Both the position numbers and the translations under genes were made by a program. Under the pieces are notes generated by a model, which worked only from the letters and a program-made list of their open reading frames with translations, was not told the origin of the DNA and did no database searches. A stretch of DNA of 64,000 nt from Pantoea trifolii (GTDB lineage Bacteria; Pseudomonadota; Gammaproteobacteria; Enterobacterales; Enterobacteriaceae). The stretch lies in the NCBI RefSeq assembly GCF_024506435.1, contig NZ_JANIET010000001.1, positions 1,674,001 to 1,738,000 on the forward strand. Direction: 5' to 3'. Of the stretch, positions 40,784-51,008 are shown piece by piece. How positions within the stretch are numbered: position 1 is the first letter of the stretch; the number at the start of each line of letters is the position of its first letter.

Positions 40784-41530
40784 TTACTGGAAACGGTTGG
40801 CTTTATCACGCGCCAGACGTTCCAGCGCAAAAATCACCTGCTGCAGCTGGCGTTCCTGAATCGGCTCGATGGCGGTAAAGCGGAAGCTGAGGCGCGGAGT
40901 GGCGCGGGTTTCATTCTTGCTGGTCACTACGGTGCGTTCACCAATGTGCAGCAGCTGTGCTGTCACCTCGAAGTGACCGTATTCAGCCAAATCCACGCGC
41001 AGCTTTTTAAAGGTATCGCCGCGATTAAGGCCTTCTGGCAGCGCTTCGTCCAGCAGCACGCCCACGCCACCCAATGACAGGTCCTGCAGGCGGAAGCGCG
41101 CAGTGCTGCCATCCGGCCACTGGCTGTGGCAATAAAAAACCGGCTCCAGCGGCGCATTGACGCGGAAGAACTCACGGCGTTGAATCTGCCACACCAGTTC
41201 GGGTAGCGACGCAGCAAAAGCGGGCAAGCCTTCAAATTCGATACGCTGTAAACCGATTAAGCTACATTCGACTTTGGCACCGTGCGTTTCGGCAAAGATA
41301 TTCACTTCACCACTTTGCAGCGCTAAATCGTTATCCAGCGCATTGCTGCCAAGGTCAAAGATCACCTGATCTTCATCGGCTGACAGCATGCGGCTGATAA
41401 ACTGACCGCGCGAAAAATTCACCATCAACGGGGTTTGAGAACGCAACAGATCCTTCATCACGCCCAAAACCGCTAACGTGCCTCGCTTGAGGTATTGTTC
41501 TTTATCGGCTTCTCCCACGTCCTGCTCCAC
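40784..41530 (-). CDS. ycgR: Flagellar brake protein YcgR (PilZ, c-di-GMP)
   Basis: This 248-residue protein (E. coli 244) slows flagellar rotation when bound to c-di-GMP. It has an N-terminal YcgR (PilZN) domain and a C-terminal PilZ domain with both ligand motifs, RxxxR as RREFFR and (D/N)xSxxG as DLSLGG. The GTG start is tentative; it has GGA five bases upstream. A sigma-28 promoter lies about 40 bases upstream, tying it to the flagellar regulon. The E. coli order emtA-ycgR-ymgE is kept apart from the inserted sugar operon. Confidence 0.93.
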   Translation of the reverse strand: MEQDVGEADKEQYLKRGTLAVLGVMKDLLRSQTPLMVNFSRGQFISRMLSADEDQVIFDLGSNALDNDLALQSGEVNIFAETHGAKVECSLIGLQRIEFEGLPAFAASLPELVWQIQRREFFRVNAPLEPVFYCHSQWPDGSTARFRLQDLSLGGVGVLLDEALPEGLNRGDTFKKLRVDLAEYGHFEVTAQLLHIGERTVVTSKNETRATPRLSFRFTAIEPIQERQLQQVIFALERLARDKANRFQ

Positions 41531-41571
41531 TTATCCGATTGTTATTCACGACTGACAATGCTGTTCGTCAG

Positions 41572-41598
41572 TTATCGGCGTGGCTGCGCTAACCTTTA
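41572..41598 (-). promoter_or_regulatory. Sigma-28 (FliA) promoter of ycgR
   Basis: The minus strand reads TAAAGGTT-N11-GCCGATAA. This matches the FliA consensus TAAAGTTT-N11-GCCGATAA with one change and exact spacing. Confidence 0.88.
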
Positions 41599-41652
41599 GT
41601 TAGCTAACGATTATTTACTGCGGCAAGTTGCGAGGCAGATCATAAAATCCCG

Positions 41653-41660
41653 TCTATACT
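41653..41660 (+). promoter_or_regulatory. Sigma-S-like -10 element of ymgE-type gene
   Basis: TCTATACT resembles the extended sigma-S -10 (KCTAYACT). It lies 42 bases before the gene, with no good -35. Stress induction would fit the family. Confidence 0.5.
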
Positions 41661-41702
41661 AGAGGCGGTGAACACATTGATTAATAACGTAAGGAGCAGT
41701 AC

Positions 41703-41951
41703 ATGGGTATTCTTTCATGGATTATTTTTGGTCTGATTGCCGGGATTATCGCGAAGTGGATTATGCCGGGTAAAGATGGCGGCGGCTTTATCATCACCGT
41801 GGTTCTGGGTGTGGTAGGTGCGGTTGTCGGTGGCTGGATCAGTACCCTGTTTGGTTTCGGTAAAGTTGACGGTTTCAACTTCGGTAGCTTCGTGGTGGCC
41901 GTGATCGGTGCCATTGTGGTGCTGTGGATTTACCGTAAAGTACGAAGTTAA
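41703..41951 (+). CDS. ymgE: GlsB/YeaQ/YmgE-family membrane protein
   Basis: This 82-residue inner-membrane protein of the transglycosylase-associated (YmgE/YeaQ) family has three Gly-rich helices: GILSWIIFGLIAGIIAKWI, IITVVLGVVGAVVGGWIS and FVVAVIGAIVVLWIYRKVR. It is a stress-associated protein of unknown biochemical role. An AAGGAG ribosome site precedes the ATG. The position next to ycgR agrees with E. coli ymgE. Confidence 0.88.
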   Translation: MGILSWIIFGLIAGIIAKWIMPGKDGGGFIITVVLGVVGAVVGGWISTLFGFGKVDGFNFGSFVVAVIGAIVVLWIYRKVRS

Positions 41952-41969
41952 CAGCATAGCGATTTGATG

Positions 41970-42007
41970 AAATCCGCCATCCCGTAAAAGGATGGCGGAT
42001 TTTTTTA
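41970..42007. terminator. Terminator between ymgE and receptor gene
   Basis: The perfect 12-bp stem AATCCGCCATCC/GGATGGCGGATT is followed by a T tract. It serves ymgE and possibly the convergent receptor. Confidence 0.85.
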
Positions 42008-42014
42008 TGCCTGA

Positions 42015-44114
42015 TTAAAAGTCGTAGCCCACCGTAGCCATGACCGTACGCTCGGCACCGCGATAGCAGTAACCGGTGCCGTAACAGGCGGCCAGATACG
42101 TCTTATCGGTCAGGTTGTTGGCATTCACCTGCAGCCAGGCGCCTTTCAGCTGTGAGTTCCATGCGCCAAGATCGGCGCGAACCGACGCATCAAACAGCGT
42201 CACGGATGGCAGACGTGTGGTGTTCTCGTTATCCGCCCACTGTTTGCCGATATAGCGCACACCGGCGCCAGCGCTCAAGCCGTAGTCAAACTGATAATGT
42301 CCCCACAACGATGCCATGCTATTCGGCGTGACATATGGCGTATGGCCATCGTTACCGTCCACCGAATCTTTAAAGCGCAGATGATTCAGCGTGTAGCCGG
42401 CGATGGTGCTAAAACGCGACGTCAGCTGATTACGCGCCTCAAGTTCAATGCCCTGCGAATGCACTTTACCCGACGGCGTGTAAGTGCCGTCCAGCACGTT
42501 ACGGTTGGCGACATCGTCCTGGGTCAAATCGTACAGCGCGATTGAGTACATATCGCGCGTGCCCAGCGGCTGATATTTCACGCCCGCTTCATACTGCTCT
42601 GAGGTGGTCGGTTTTAGCTGATTGCCGAAAGGATCGGTCAAGGAAGCCGGCGTTATTGCCTGGCTCCAGCTGACATAAGGCGAGATGCCGTTCTCGAAGG
42701 CATACAGCAGCGCGGCGCGGCCGCTGATGTGATCGTCCTGACGACGGCTGGTGCCGTTTTCCGACACAATGCGGTCATAACGTCCCGACAAATCCAGATG
42801 CCAGCGATCAAGCTGCAACTCATCCTGCAGATATAAACCGGTTTGATAGTAGCGGCGCGTCTGCGATGTCCAGTCGAAGTCCGGCATGATGCCCACTTCT
42901 TCGCCGCTCCACGCATTCAGCGCGCTGGCGGCACCGCTGGCTTTGGTGATGTCATTTTTATAGCGATGGTATTCCGCGCCCAGCGTCACGCGATGCTGCA
43001 CCGCGCCGGTAGCAAAATCGGCCTGCAAGCGGTTGTCATTCGCCCATGCGCTCAGTGATGAACGCTCGCCGGAGTAGTAGCGGTTCAGCAGGTCAGGATT
43101 CGTTGCGTTCCAGCCAATCTGATAAACCTGATCGAGATCGGTATTCGAGTGGCTGTAACTGCCGGTGGAGTACACCGACCAGACTTCGTTGAAGCGATGT
43201 GAGAAGTCATAGCTGTAAATCTGCTCGCGACGTTTGAACTGATCGAGCGAACTGTCGCCTTCGTAGAAACTGTCGCTCAACTTGCGGCCGTTATGGCTGT
43301 AAAGCGTGCCTTCCGCCGGTACCGAACCGTGATAGCCGCCTGAGGGATCTTTCTGCAGGTAGGCGCGCAGCACTAAGTTGGTATCTTCACTTGGCTGCCA
43401 CATCAGCTGTGGCGAAATCGCATATTTCTCTTCGCGGGTGTGATCGTACTGCGTATCACTGTTGCGCGTGATGCCGGTTAAGCGAAATGCCCACTGATCG
43501 TTGATGGCGTTGGAGTAATCAAAGGCAGCGCTGTTGGTGGCGTTGGTGCCGCTCGACAGGCGGAAGTGGCCCTCTTCGGCAAACTGCGGACGCTTGCTCA
43601 CCATGTTCACTAATCCGCCCGGCACCGTTTGGCCGTAAAGCGCGGAGGAGGGACCTTTGATCACATCAATGCGATCAAGGAACCAGTTGTCCACCTGCAG
43701 GATGTTGAAGCTGCCGCCGTCACTCATCACGCGCAGGCCATCGAGGAAGGTGTTGTCGACATCGCCGCCGTGGAAACCACGCAGCGCGATGGTGTCGTAA
43801 CGCGTGGCGGCCCCGCCGAAGTTGGTGAACACCCCTGGCGTGTAACCCAGCGCCTGGTTGAGATCCTGCGCGCCCTGATCTTCCATCTGCTGACGTGTCA
43901 CTACCGAGATTGACTGCGGCGTGGTAATCAGCGGTTGATCGCTTTTGCTGGCGCCGCTGCTGCGCGTGGCGAGATAGCCCTGCGTCGGCGAGGTGGCGCT
44001 CTCTTGCGGTTGCGCCGTGACGACGAGCGACTCTTCGGCGAAGCTTGCAGCGGGTAAAGCCAGCGCAAGCGTGCACAAAACGCGGCCACGGTTAAGGGTA
44101 AACAGCGAGGTCAT
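42015..44114 (-). CDS. TonB-dependent siderophore receptor (FoxA-like)
   Basis: This is a 699-residue outer-membrane receptor. A signal peptide (ending AASFAEE) leads into a TonB box-like ESLVVTAQ. The plug domain (about 60-165) shows LRGFHGGDVDNTFLDGLR and IDVIKGPSSALYGQ. A 22-strand barrel ends in ...TVMATVGYDF with terminal Phe. The plug and the C-terminal Cys pair (AACYGTGYCYRGAER) are close to ferrioxamine B receptor FoxA and FhuA relatives. A Fur box lies upstream, so iron starvation likely induces it. The exact ferrisiderophore is inferred. Confidence 0.88.
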   Translation of the reverse strand: MTSLFTLNRGRVLCTLALALPAASFAEESLVVTAQPQESATSPTQGYLATRSSGASKSDQPLITTPQSISVVTRQQMEDQGAQDLNQALGYTPGVFTNFGGAATRYDTIALRGFHGGDVDNTFLDGLRVMSDGGSFNILQVDNWFLDRIDVIKGPSSALYGQTVPGGLVNMVSKRPQFAEEGHFRLSSGTNATNSAAFDYSNAINDQWAFRLTGITRNSDTQYDHTREEKYAISPQLMWQPSEDTNLVLRAYLQKDPSGGYHGSVPAEGTLYSHNGRKLSDSFYEGDSSLDQFKRREQIYSYDFSHRFNEVWSVYSTGSYSHSNTDLDQVYQIGWNATNPDLLNRYYSGERSSLSAWANDNRLQADFATGAVQHRVTLGAEYHRYKNDITKASGAASALNAWSGEEVGIMPDFDWTSQTRRYYQTGLYLQDELQLDRWHLDLSGRYDRIVSENGTSRRQDDHISGRAALLYAFENGISPYVSWSQAITPASLTDPFGNQLKPTTSEQYEAGVKYQPLGTRDMYSIALYDLTQDDVANRNVLDGTYTPSGKVHSQGIELEARNQLTSRFSTIAGYTLNHLRFKDSVDGNDGHTPYVTPNSMASLWGHYQFDYGLSAGAGVRYIGKQWADNENTTRLPSVTLFDASVRADLGAWNSQLKGAWLQVNANNLTDKTYLAACYGTGYCYRGAERTVMATVGYDF

Positions 44115-44154
44115 GAGAGGTTCCTGATATTTTAATGGGAATAGCTATCGATAT

Positions 44155-44173
44155 TAGATTGAGAATTATTATC
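44155..44173 (-). promoter_or_regulatory. Candidate Fur box
   Basis: The minus strand reads GATAATAATTCTCAATCTA. About 13 of 19 bases agree with GATAATGATAATCATTATC. It lies 41 bases upstream of the receptor start. Confidence 0.65.
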
Positions 44174-44261
44174 TTTTGTGGCGGATGTTTCAAGATGTGA
44201 GGTTGTTGTAAATGGGGTGTGAGGAAAATGCACAGGCAGGACGAAATTCGATATGAGGCTG

Positions 44262-44313
44262 TAGGGTGCGCATTAATGCGCGCATCGGTTAATGGTCGCC
44301 ATAAATGGCGACC
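44262..44313. repeat. Two adjacent intergenic palindromes (copy 4 plus variant)
   Basis: A variant palindrome TAGGGTGCGCATTAATGCGC (44262-44281) is followed by a copy of the GGTCGCCAT/ATGGCGACC element at 44294-44313 (centre AA). Both lie between the receptor and treA. Confidence 0.75.
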
Positions 44314-44345
44314 CTGCGACGGCTACGTATTGACCAGGAAAAACG

Positions 44346-46025
44346 TTACTTCGCGCTACTCAAAACCGGCATATTCGGGATATCGCCGGCGTTATTACAG
44401 GTTTTGTCTTTCGGACAGTACTTATCCAGCAGCTTCAGCGTCACGCCGTTGGTCCAGCCGAAGCCATCCTGCAGCGGATATTCGCCACCGCCACCGCCAC
44501 CCAACTGCGCGCCTTCAACCACATATTTCTCGACCAGCTTATGCTCCTTGTCGTAGGTGGCCTGCACGTTCTGCAGGAAGCGCTGACCAATCTGCTGCGC
44601 CAGTTTCGGCTGTTTGTAATGCTCAAGACCTTCCACCGCCACCCATTGCAGCGGCGCCCAGCCGTTTGGCGCATCCCATTGCTGGCCGTTATTCACCGTG
44701 GTGGTCACCAGACCGCCCGGTTTCAGTAGCTGTTTTTCAACAGCGGAAGCGGTGCGCTCAGCTTGCTTATCGCTAGCCACCTGCATATAGAGCGGGAACA
44801 GCGTGGCGGCGGTCAGCTGCGAATGAACCTGCTTCTTCTGGAAATCGTAATCGGCGTACCAGCCTTTTTTGTCATCCCAAAGATAGCGATTGATCGCCGC
44901 CTGACGTTTTTCGGCATCCGCCGCGAACTGTTTGGCTTTGTCATCCTGCTTATCCAGTTTGGACGCTTTAGACAATGTCTGTTCGAGGTGGAAAATCAGG
45001 CTGTTGAGATCGACCGGCGCCAGTTGCGTGGTACGAATCGACGCCAGATTGTGCGCATCAGTGAACCAGCGCGAACTGAAATCCCAGCCTGATGCCGCGC
45101 CTGCACGCAAATCGCGATAAACCTGCTGCTTATTACGCTCCGGCGCTTTATTCGCGGTGTTAACGTCATCAAGCCAGGATTCGGTACGCGGCGCATCACG
45201 ATCGTCCCAGTAACGGTTAAGCAGCGTACCGTCGCTGAGTTTAATCACGCGTTTGCTGGCCTGGCCGGCCGCCACTTTGTCGCTGTCCGCCATCCAGTAA
45301 TCGTACTCTTTCTGCAGCTGCGGCAGGTATTGGCGATAGACATCGTCGCCTTTGTGCGTTGCCAGCAGGTCAACCATCAGGCTAAAGAACGGCGGCTGCG
45401 AGCGGCTGAGATAGTAGCTGCGGTTACCGTTGGGGATATGGCCATATTTATCGAGTTCGGTGGCGAAGTTATCCACCATATCCTCCACGCGATCCCAGTG
45501 ACCGCTCTCCGCCAGGCCGAGCATGGTGAAGTAGCTGTCCCAGTAATAGACTTCGCGGAACCGGCCGCCCGGCACCACATAAGGTTTTGGCAGCGGCAGC
45601 AGCGAATCATACTGGCTGGCACTTTGCGCGGTACGTGTCAGCACCGGCCACAAACCGTTGATGTGCTCGCGCAGGCTTTGCCCGGCGGGCGGCACATATT
45701 TGTCTCCCTCTTTTGGCAGCGTAAAATTGCTGTCGACAAAATGCTTGAGATCGAAGTTGCGCTGGTTTTTCTGCATCTGCCAGTCGGCCAGAATCGAAGA
45801 GGGATTGGATTTCGGCACCGCGTCGGCGAAGGTTTTCTGGTCCGGATAAAATTTCGCCTGCTGCACCGCATTGAAAAGCGGTCCCAGACGCACATCTGGC
45901 GGCTGCGGCTGGTTGCTGAGCATGCGGCTTTGGTCATCGGCGTGCGCGGCGCTGGCAGCGGCCAGCAACGCGGCGCTGAGTAAAAAGGTCAGACGCGCGG
46001 GCGTGAATACGGCATTTTTTATCAT
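44346..46025 (-). CDS. treA: Periplasmic trehalase TreA
   Basis: This 559-residue GH37 enzyme (E. coli 565) splits trehalose into two glucose in the periplasm. A signal peptide ends at SAAHADD. Both family signatures are visible, [15 protein letters not shown] (about 165-180) and [13 protein letters not shown] (about 450-465). The [15 protein letters not shown] follows AAGGAG by 8 bases. Its position after ycgR-ymgE matches E. coli, with the receptor gene inserted. Confidence 0.95.
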   Translation of the reverse strand: MIKNAVFTPARLTFLLSAALLAAASAAHADDQSRMLSNQPQPPDVRLGPLFNAVQQAKFYPDQKTFADAVPKSNPSSILADWQMQKNQRNFDLKHFVDSNFTLPKEGDKYVPPAGQSLREHINGLWPVLTRTAQSASQYDSLLPLPKPYVVPGGRFREVYYWDSYFTMLGLAESGHWDRVEDMVDNFATELDKYGHIPNGNRSYYLSRSQPPFFSLMVDLLATHKGDDVYRQYLPQLQKEYDYWMADSDKVAAGQASKRVIKLSDGTLLNRYWDDRDAPRTESWLDDVNTANKAPERNKQQVYRDLRAGAASGWDFSSRWFTDAHNLASIRTTQLAPVDLNSLIFHLEQTLSKASKLDKQDDKAKQFAADAEKRQAAINRYLWDDKKGWYADYDFQKKQVHSQLTAATLFPLYMQVASDKQAERTASAVEKQLLKPGGLVTTTVNNGQQWDAPNGWAPLQWVAVEGLEHYKQPKLAQQIGQRFLQNVQATYDKEHKLVEKYVVEGAQLGGGGGGEYPLQDGFGWTNGVTLKLLDKYCPKDKTCNNAGDIPNMPVLSSAK

Positions 46026-46233
46026 CGGTTTTTCTCCTTGTCCGAAAAAGTGGTGTGCTAACGCATTGACCACCCGAACAACTTTAGTCGTAATCGCACC
46101 GCTTAGCCTCGTACAGCGGTGGAAATGTGAAGCGCCCGGAATTAATCACGCGAGAAATTGCATCAAGGCTAAGGTTTTTGCTTGCCCTGCACAGCTATTT
46201 GCCTGAGGCTGAAGCAAAAAAAAGGAGAGTCGA

Positions 46234-47172
46234 ATGGAGATTATCTGGTATCACCCGTCGCTGGCACCGCAGGGCTGGCTGGACGGTTTGCGTCAGCGTT
46301 TACCTCAGGCACGCGTGCGTTACTGGCAGCCGGGCGACAATGCACCGGCCGATTACGCGGTGGTGCGTTCGCCGCCGGTTGAGATGCTGGCGGGCCGTCA
46401 GCTGAAAGGCGTGTTTGCCATGGGCGCGGGCGTGGACGAAATCCTCAAGCAGCTGCGTGACAACCCACAAATGCTGGCTGACAACGTGCCGTTATTCCGT
46501 CTGGAAGATACCGGCATGGCGCGCCAGATGCAGGAATACGCTAACTGGTGCGTGCTGGGCTGGTTCCGCCGTTTCGCCGAATATCGTCAACTTCAGCAGC
46601 AGGCTAGCTGGCAAGAGCTCGATGGCTTGGACCGCCACAACTTCACCATTGGCGTGCTCGGCGCAGGCGTGTTAGGTCGTAGCGTGCTGGAGAGTTTGCG
46701 TCAATGGGGCTTCCCGTTGCGCAGCTGGAGCCGTTCGCCGAAGAACATCGACGGCGTACAAAGCTTCCATGGCCGCGATCAGCTCACTGCCTTCCTCGAG
46801 GGCACGCAGGTGCTGATCGATCTGCTGCCTACCACGACGGAAACCACCAACCTCATCGATAGCCCGCTACTGAGCGCATTACCGCACGGCGCCTGCTTCC
46901 TCAACCTGGCGCGCGGTGCGCATGTGGTGGAAGCCGATCTGCTGGCGGCGCTGAACAGCGGCCAACTGGCCGCGGCCGCGCTGGATGTGTTCCAGACCGA
47001 GCCGCTGCCGCACGATCATCCGTTGTGGTCTCATCCGCATGTCACAATCACGCCACATACTGCAGCGATTACCTTGCCAGCCGAGGCGATGGATTACATT
47101 GCGGATGCCATACTTGCTCTGGAGCAAGGTCAACAGCCGGGTGGTTTGGTCGATCGCCAGCGCGGTTATTAA
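46234..47172 (+). CDS. ghrA: Glyoxylate/hydroxypyruvate reductase A
   Basis: This 312-residue D-2-hydroxyacid dehydrogenase (E. coli 312) reduces glyoxylate and hydroxypyruvate with NADPH. The Rossmann fingerprint is [12 protein letters not shown]. Catalytic Arg, Glu and His are in [10 protein letters not shown], the DVFQTEPLP region and ITPHTAAIT. An AAGGAGAG ribosome site is clear. It heads the ghrA-ycdX-ycdY set seen in E. coli. Confidence 0.95.
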   Translation: MEIIWYHPSLAPQGWLDGLRQRLPQARVRYWQPGDNAPADYAVVRSPPVEMLAGRQLKGVFAMGAGVDEILKQLRDNPQMLADNVPLFRLEDTGMARQMQEYANWCVLGWFRRFAEYRQLQQQASWQELDGLDRHNFTIGVLGAGVLGRSVLESLRQWGFPLRSWSRSPKNIDGVQSFHGRDQLTAFLEGTQVLIDLLPTTTETTNLIDSPLLSALPHGACFLNLARGAHVVEADLLAALNSGQLAAAALDVFQTEPLPHDHPLWSHPHVTITPHTAAITLPAEAMDYIADAILALEQGQQPGGLVDRQRGY

Positions 47173-47196
47173 TTCACATTGGGTCAGGAGATGAAG

Positions 47197-47934
47197 ATGT
47201 ATCCCGTTGATTTACATATGCACACCGTTGCCAGCACGCATGCTTACAGCACGCTGCATGATTATGTGGCGCAGGCGAAACAGAACGGCCTGAAGCTGTT
47301 CGCGATTACCGATCACGGCCCGGATATGGCCGATGCGCCGCACTACTGGCACTTCGTCAACATGCGCATCTGGCCGCGCGTGATTGATGGCGTTGGCGTG
47401 CTGCGCGGTATTGAAGCCAACATCAAAAATCAGCAGGGCGAGATCGATTGCAGCGGCCCGATGCTCGATGCGCTGGATCTAATCGTCGCGGGCTTCCACG
47501 AGCCAGTTTATGCACCGCGTGATAAAAAGCATCACACCGAAGCGATGATTGCGGCGATGGCGGGCGGTTTGGTGCATATCATTTCGCATCCGGGCAACCC
47601 GAAATTCCCGGTGGATATCCGCGCAATAGCCGAAGCCGCCGCGCATTATGATGTGGCGCTGGAGATCAACAACTCCTCCTTTACCCATTCGCGCCTCGGC
47701 AGCGAACCGAACTGTCGCGCCATTGCCGAAGCGGTGCGCGATGCGGGGGGGAAACTGGCATTTGGCTCCGATTCGCATACGGCGTTTACGCTGGGAAATT
47801 TCGAACACTGCCTGCGCATCACCAGCGAAGTGGATTTTCCTGAAGATCGCGTGTTAAATGTCACGCCGCGTCGCCTGCTCGATTTCCTCGAACAGCGCAC
47901 CGGTAAAACGATTGCCGAATTTGCTGATTTTTAA
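47197..47934 (+). CDS. ycdX: PHP-domain zinc phosphatase YcdX
   Basis: This 245-residue PHP-family hydrolase (E. coli 245) has a trinuclear zinc site. The metal motifs are [17 protein letters not shown], the RGIEANI Glu, AGFHEP, ISHPGNP and GSDSHTAF. The [13 protein letters not shown] is chosen because AGGAG lies 6 bases upstream; another ATG two codons earlier overlaps that site. YcdX has been linked to swarming motility. Confidence 0.95.
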   Translation: MYPVDLHMHTVASTHAYSTLHDYVAQAKQNGLKLFAITDHGPDMADAPHYWHFVNMRIWPRVIDGVGVLRGIEANIKNQQGEIDCSGPMLDALDLIVAGFHEPVYAPRDKKHHTEAMIAAMAGGLVHIISHPGNPKFPVDIRAIAEAAAHYDVALEINNSSFTHSRLGSEPNCRAIAEAVRDAGGKLAFGSDSHTAFTLGNFEHCLRITSEVDFPEDRVLNVTPRRLLDFLEQRTGKTIAEFADF

Positions 47935-47961
47935 CTTTTTTGCCTCAAGGAATTCTGTTGC

Positions 47962-48522
47962 ATGAATGAGTTTTCCATTCTCTGCCGCGTCATCGGCTCG
48001 CTGTTTAATCGCCAGCCGCAGGATCCACTGCTGGTGCCACTGTTCACTCTGCTGCGTGAAGGCAAACTGCAACAGCAGTGGCCGCTGGAGCAGGATGAAC
48101 TGTTGACGCGCCTGCAGCAGAATAGCGATCCGCAGGCGCTGGCCGCCGACTACAACGCGCTGTTTGTTGGCAGCGACTGCAGCGTGCCGCCGTACGCATC
48201 CCAATGGCCGAACGGGGTTGCTGAAGCAGACGTGCGTGCGTTTCTCAGCGCGCGCGGCATGCCGCTGAGCGAAGCGCCCGCCGATCACTTTGGCGTGCTG
48301 CTGCTGGCAGCATCGTGGCTGGAAGATCAGTCAGCGGAAGATGAATCCGCCGCGCAGCTGGCGCTGTTTGATGAGTACCTGCTGCCGTGGTGCGGCGCGT
48401 TCCTTGGCAAAGTGGAAGCACACGCGACCACGGCGTTTTATCGCACTCTGGCAGCGCTGAGCCGTGAGGCGATTCAGGCGATGTATGACGAGCTTAACGA
48501 AGAGCAGGGCGACGAGGCCTAA
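47962..48522 (+). CDS. ycdY: TorD-family chaperone YcdY
   Basis: This 186-residue all-helical protein (E. coli 184) of the TorD/DmsD chaperone family has the characteristic VPPYASQW...VRAFLSARG region and the DHFGVLLLAASWL helix. In E. coli YcdY helps load zinc into YcdX, which fits the 27-base gap. It ends 3 bases from the convergent CoA-transferase gene. Confidence 0.92.
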   Translation: MNEFSILCRVIGSLFNRQPQDPLLVPLFTLLREGKLQQQWPLEQDELLTRLQQNSDPQALAADYNALFVGSDCSVPPYASQWPNGVAEADVRAFLSARGMPLSEAPADHFGVLLLAASWLEDQSAEDESAAQLALFDEYLLPWCGAFLGKVEAHATTAFYRTLAALSREAIQAMYDELNEEQGDEA

Positions 48523-48525
48523 TCG

Positions 48526-49887
48526 TCACCAGCTGGCTGCGCTGCTGCCGAGCTTCACGCCTGGCGTCGCGCAGATCATTGGCGTGCCGTGCAAATACGC
48601 TGCGGCACGCAATCTCTCGGCAATTCCCCACTGATTAATCTCTATTGCGCTCAACGCGTCATCGTGCTGCGCGTGGATACCGTTTTGCGCATTCTGCGGC
48701 GCGGCGCCGAACTGCTGTAATAGCCGCGCAGTGCGTGCCAGCGAGAGGCGCGCCTGCCAGCCAACGCCGTTGGTCAAGCGCTGACGCAAACCTTCCAACA
48801 CTGCGGCGGCCATCAGATAGCCAGTGGCGTGATCGAGCGCCTGCACCGGCAGCGGCGTTGGCTGGTTATTGCCGCTCCAGCGCATGCCTTGTTCGGCGAT
48901 GCCGCAGCCCATCTGCACCAGGCTGTCGAAGCCGCGCCGGTTGCGCCACGGCCCGCTCCAGCCCCACGCATTGAGGCTGACATCCACTAAGCCCGGCGCG
49001 AGTTTGCGGCGCGTCTCAGCATCCAGCCCGAGTTTTTCCAGCGCATCAGCGCGATAACCGTGTACCAGCACATCGCTGTGCTGCAACAGCTGGCGCAGCT
49101 GTTCACGCCCCGCGCGGGATTTGATATCAAGCCGCGCACAGCGTTTGCCGCAGGTGATCTCCTCTTCGAGCGTTGGTTCGTGCCAGTCGGGCGGATCGAT
49201 ACGCAGCACTTGCGCGCCGAGGCTGGCGAGAAAACGCGTCGCTACCGGACCGGCGATGATGCGCGTGAGGTCCAACACGCGCACGCCGAGCAGCGGGCGC
49301 GCGGGTGATAACGACCAGGCAGGCGCGGGTGCAGCGTCGGTGGCCTGTTGGGCAATCAACGCTTCCTGCTGCACGGCGCTGCCTTGCGGATGTTGCAGCC
49401 ATTGCGCTTCGCTACGCATCTGCGCGGCGCAGCCGCCAGCATCAATCACCGCCTGTTCCAGCGTCGCGGCGGGCCAGCGTGCCACCGCATCGGCCAGCGC
49501 GGCACGATTGGCATGCTGGCCGAGCACGTGCTCCATCGCCGCACGATGATGAGCCGCATTGGTGTGCAGACGAATCCAGCCGTCGGCGCTGGCGTAATCA
49601 CCGGCAAATTCATCCCATAGCGCGGCAGGCGGTCGATTAAGCGGAATCAGGCTGTGCTGAAACCAGCGCGAGGCGAGACGAACATTGATGCTGACCGGCG
49701 CGGCCTGGCCGAGCAGATCGCTCAACGCCTGGCTGGCAAGACCAATGCTGGTGGCCGCCAGTTCACTGACCGCAAAGGCAGAAGAAAAGGTGTCGGGCTG
49801 GAGAAAAGTAGGCGAGGGAAGCGGGTCCGCGCCTCGCAATCCCTGCCACATTTGCTGCCACAGTGCGGCAGCACGTTGAGAATCCAT
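48526..49887 (-). CDS. Family III (CaiB/BaiF) CoA-transferase
   Basis: This 453-residue enzyme has the CaiB fold beginning near residue 200 (GVRVLDLTRIIAGPVATRFLAS). The likely nucleophilic Asp is in QALDHATGYLMAA (about 355). The first 190 residues form an extra domain resembling a second, shortened CaiB half (SINVRLASRWFQHSLI...WIRLHTN). No CoA ligase or partner lies nearby, so donor and acceptor are unknown. Confidence 0.85.
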   Translation of the reverse strand: MDSQRAAALWQQMWQGLRGADPLPSPTFLQPDTFSSAFAVSELAATSIGLASQALSDLLGQAAPVSINVRLASRWFQHSLIPLNRPPAALWDEFAGDYASADGWIRLHTNAAHHRAAMEHVLGQHANRAALADAVARWPAATLEQAVIDAGGCAAQMRSEAQWLQHPQGSAVQQEALIAQQATDAAPAPAWSLSPARPLLGVRVLDLTRIIAGPVATRFLASLGAQVLRIDPPDWHEPTLEEEITCGKRCARLDIKSRAGREQLRQLLQHSDVLVHGYRADALEKLGLDAETRRKLAPGLVDVSLNAWGWSGPWRNRRGFDSLVQMGCGIAEQGMRWSGNNQPTPLPVQALDHATGYLMAAAVLEGLRQRLTNGVGWQARLSLARTARLLQQFGAAPQNAQNGIHAQHDDALSAIEINQWGIAERLRAAAYLHGTPMICATPGVKLGSSAASW

Positions 49888-49933
49888 GTTGAGTCTCCGG
49901 AAAACGCGCGAGACTCAAGCATAGCAGAGCGGA

Positions 49934-50818
49934 TTAACGGCGGCGCAAGCGCGGGAAACGCGCGTGCATCCGCAGGTTGCGCAGGTTGATTACCGCAATG
50001 GCGGTGCCCAGCACCACCAATGAGGCGCCGAGAATCTTAAAGCTGTTCATGCTGTCACCTAAGACAAAAACGCCCATCAACACCGCCAGTACCGGTGTCA
50101 GCAGCGAATAAGGCATGATCAGGTTGACGTTGTACTTCTTCAGCAGCGCGTACCACAGCGTGTACGCCACAATTGACGAGGCGAGGGCGCTATACAGAAT
50201 ACCAAACCAGCCGCGCCAGCCCGCATGGCTCAATGCGTAAAACTGATTGGATTCGGTCAGCCACGAAGCGGCACCGACAATCGGCACCGCAAGGAAGGAG
50301 ATCCAGCCGGTCAGCGTCAGCGGTTTTATCGGCGGTGATTTTTTCACAATCATATTGCTGATTGCCCAGCCAAACGCGCTGCACAGCAGAATACACAGCA
50401 CCCACCAGGCCGGAATAGTCGGGCTGCCCGACAGCACCGCGACGCCGCTCAGCGAAATGGCGATGCCGATCAGTTGCACCAGGCGTAATTTCTCTTTCAA
50501 AATCACCATCGCCAGCAGCATGGCAATCGGCGTACCGAGCTGAACCACGATGGCGCCGGTGCCGGCATCGGTGTAGCGCATGCCGACAAACAGCAGCGAG
50601 AAGTGCATAAAACCGAAGGTGAATGCCAGCGTCAACAGCCACGGCAATTGTGCGCGCGTGATGCGGCAAAACGGCACCAGCACAACCGCTACCACTACGA
50701 AGCGCATCCAGGTGAGAAACAGCGGCGGAAGTTCCAGCAATCCCCACTTCACCGCCACGTTGTTGAAAGCCCAGATGGAAACCACCATCAGAACCATTAA
50801 AAAATGCCGCACTGCCAC
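49934..50818 (-). CDS. DMT-superfamily (EamA) transporter
   Basis: This is a roughly 294-residue exporter with ten helices as two EamA repeats (about 5-135 and 150-285). Family blocks include SIWAFNNVAVKWGL, PPLFLTWMRFV and GSPTIPAWWVL. The start is uncertain. A GTG with AAGGA 7 bases upstream is preferred over an ATG six codons earlier that lacks a ribosome site. Substrate (amino acid, metabolite or drug) is unknown. Confidence 0.82.
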   Translation of the reverse strand: MAVRHFLMVLMVVSIWAFNNVAVKWGLLELPPLFLTWMRFVVVAVVLVPFCRITRAQLPWLLTLAFTFGFMHFSLLFVGMRYTDAGTGAIVVQLGTPIAMLLAMVILKEKLRLVQLIGIAISLSGVAVLSGSPTIPAWWVLCILLCSAFGWAISNMIVKKSPPIKPLTLTGWISFLAVPIVGAASWLTESNQFYALSHAGWRGWFGILYSALASSIVAYTLWYALLKKYNVNLIMPYSLLTPVLAVLMGVFVLGDSMNSFKILGASLVVLGTAIAVINLRNLRMHARFPRLRRR

Positions 50819-51008
50819 AAGGTCTTCCTTAAGCATCAACAAGGATTATCACCGGCTAATGATGGCATGAAGCCGTCGACTTCGGACATGTCTGACAAAA
50901 CTTTTTTCGCATAAGCATTAGCTTATGCAGGAAAAAAATAAGACATGTCGTTGATTTACTGTCAAAGTGGATGTCCGAAAGGCGACCATAACGAGGACCG
51001 TATTCGGC

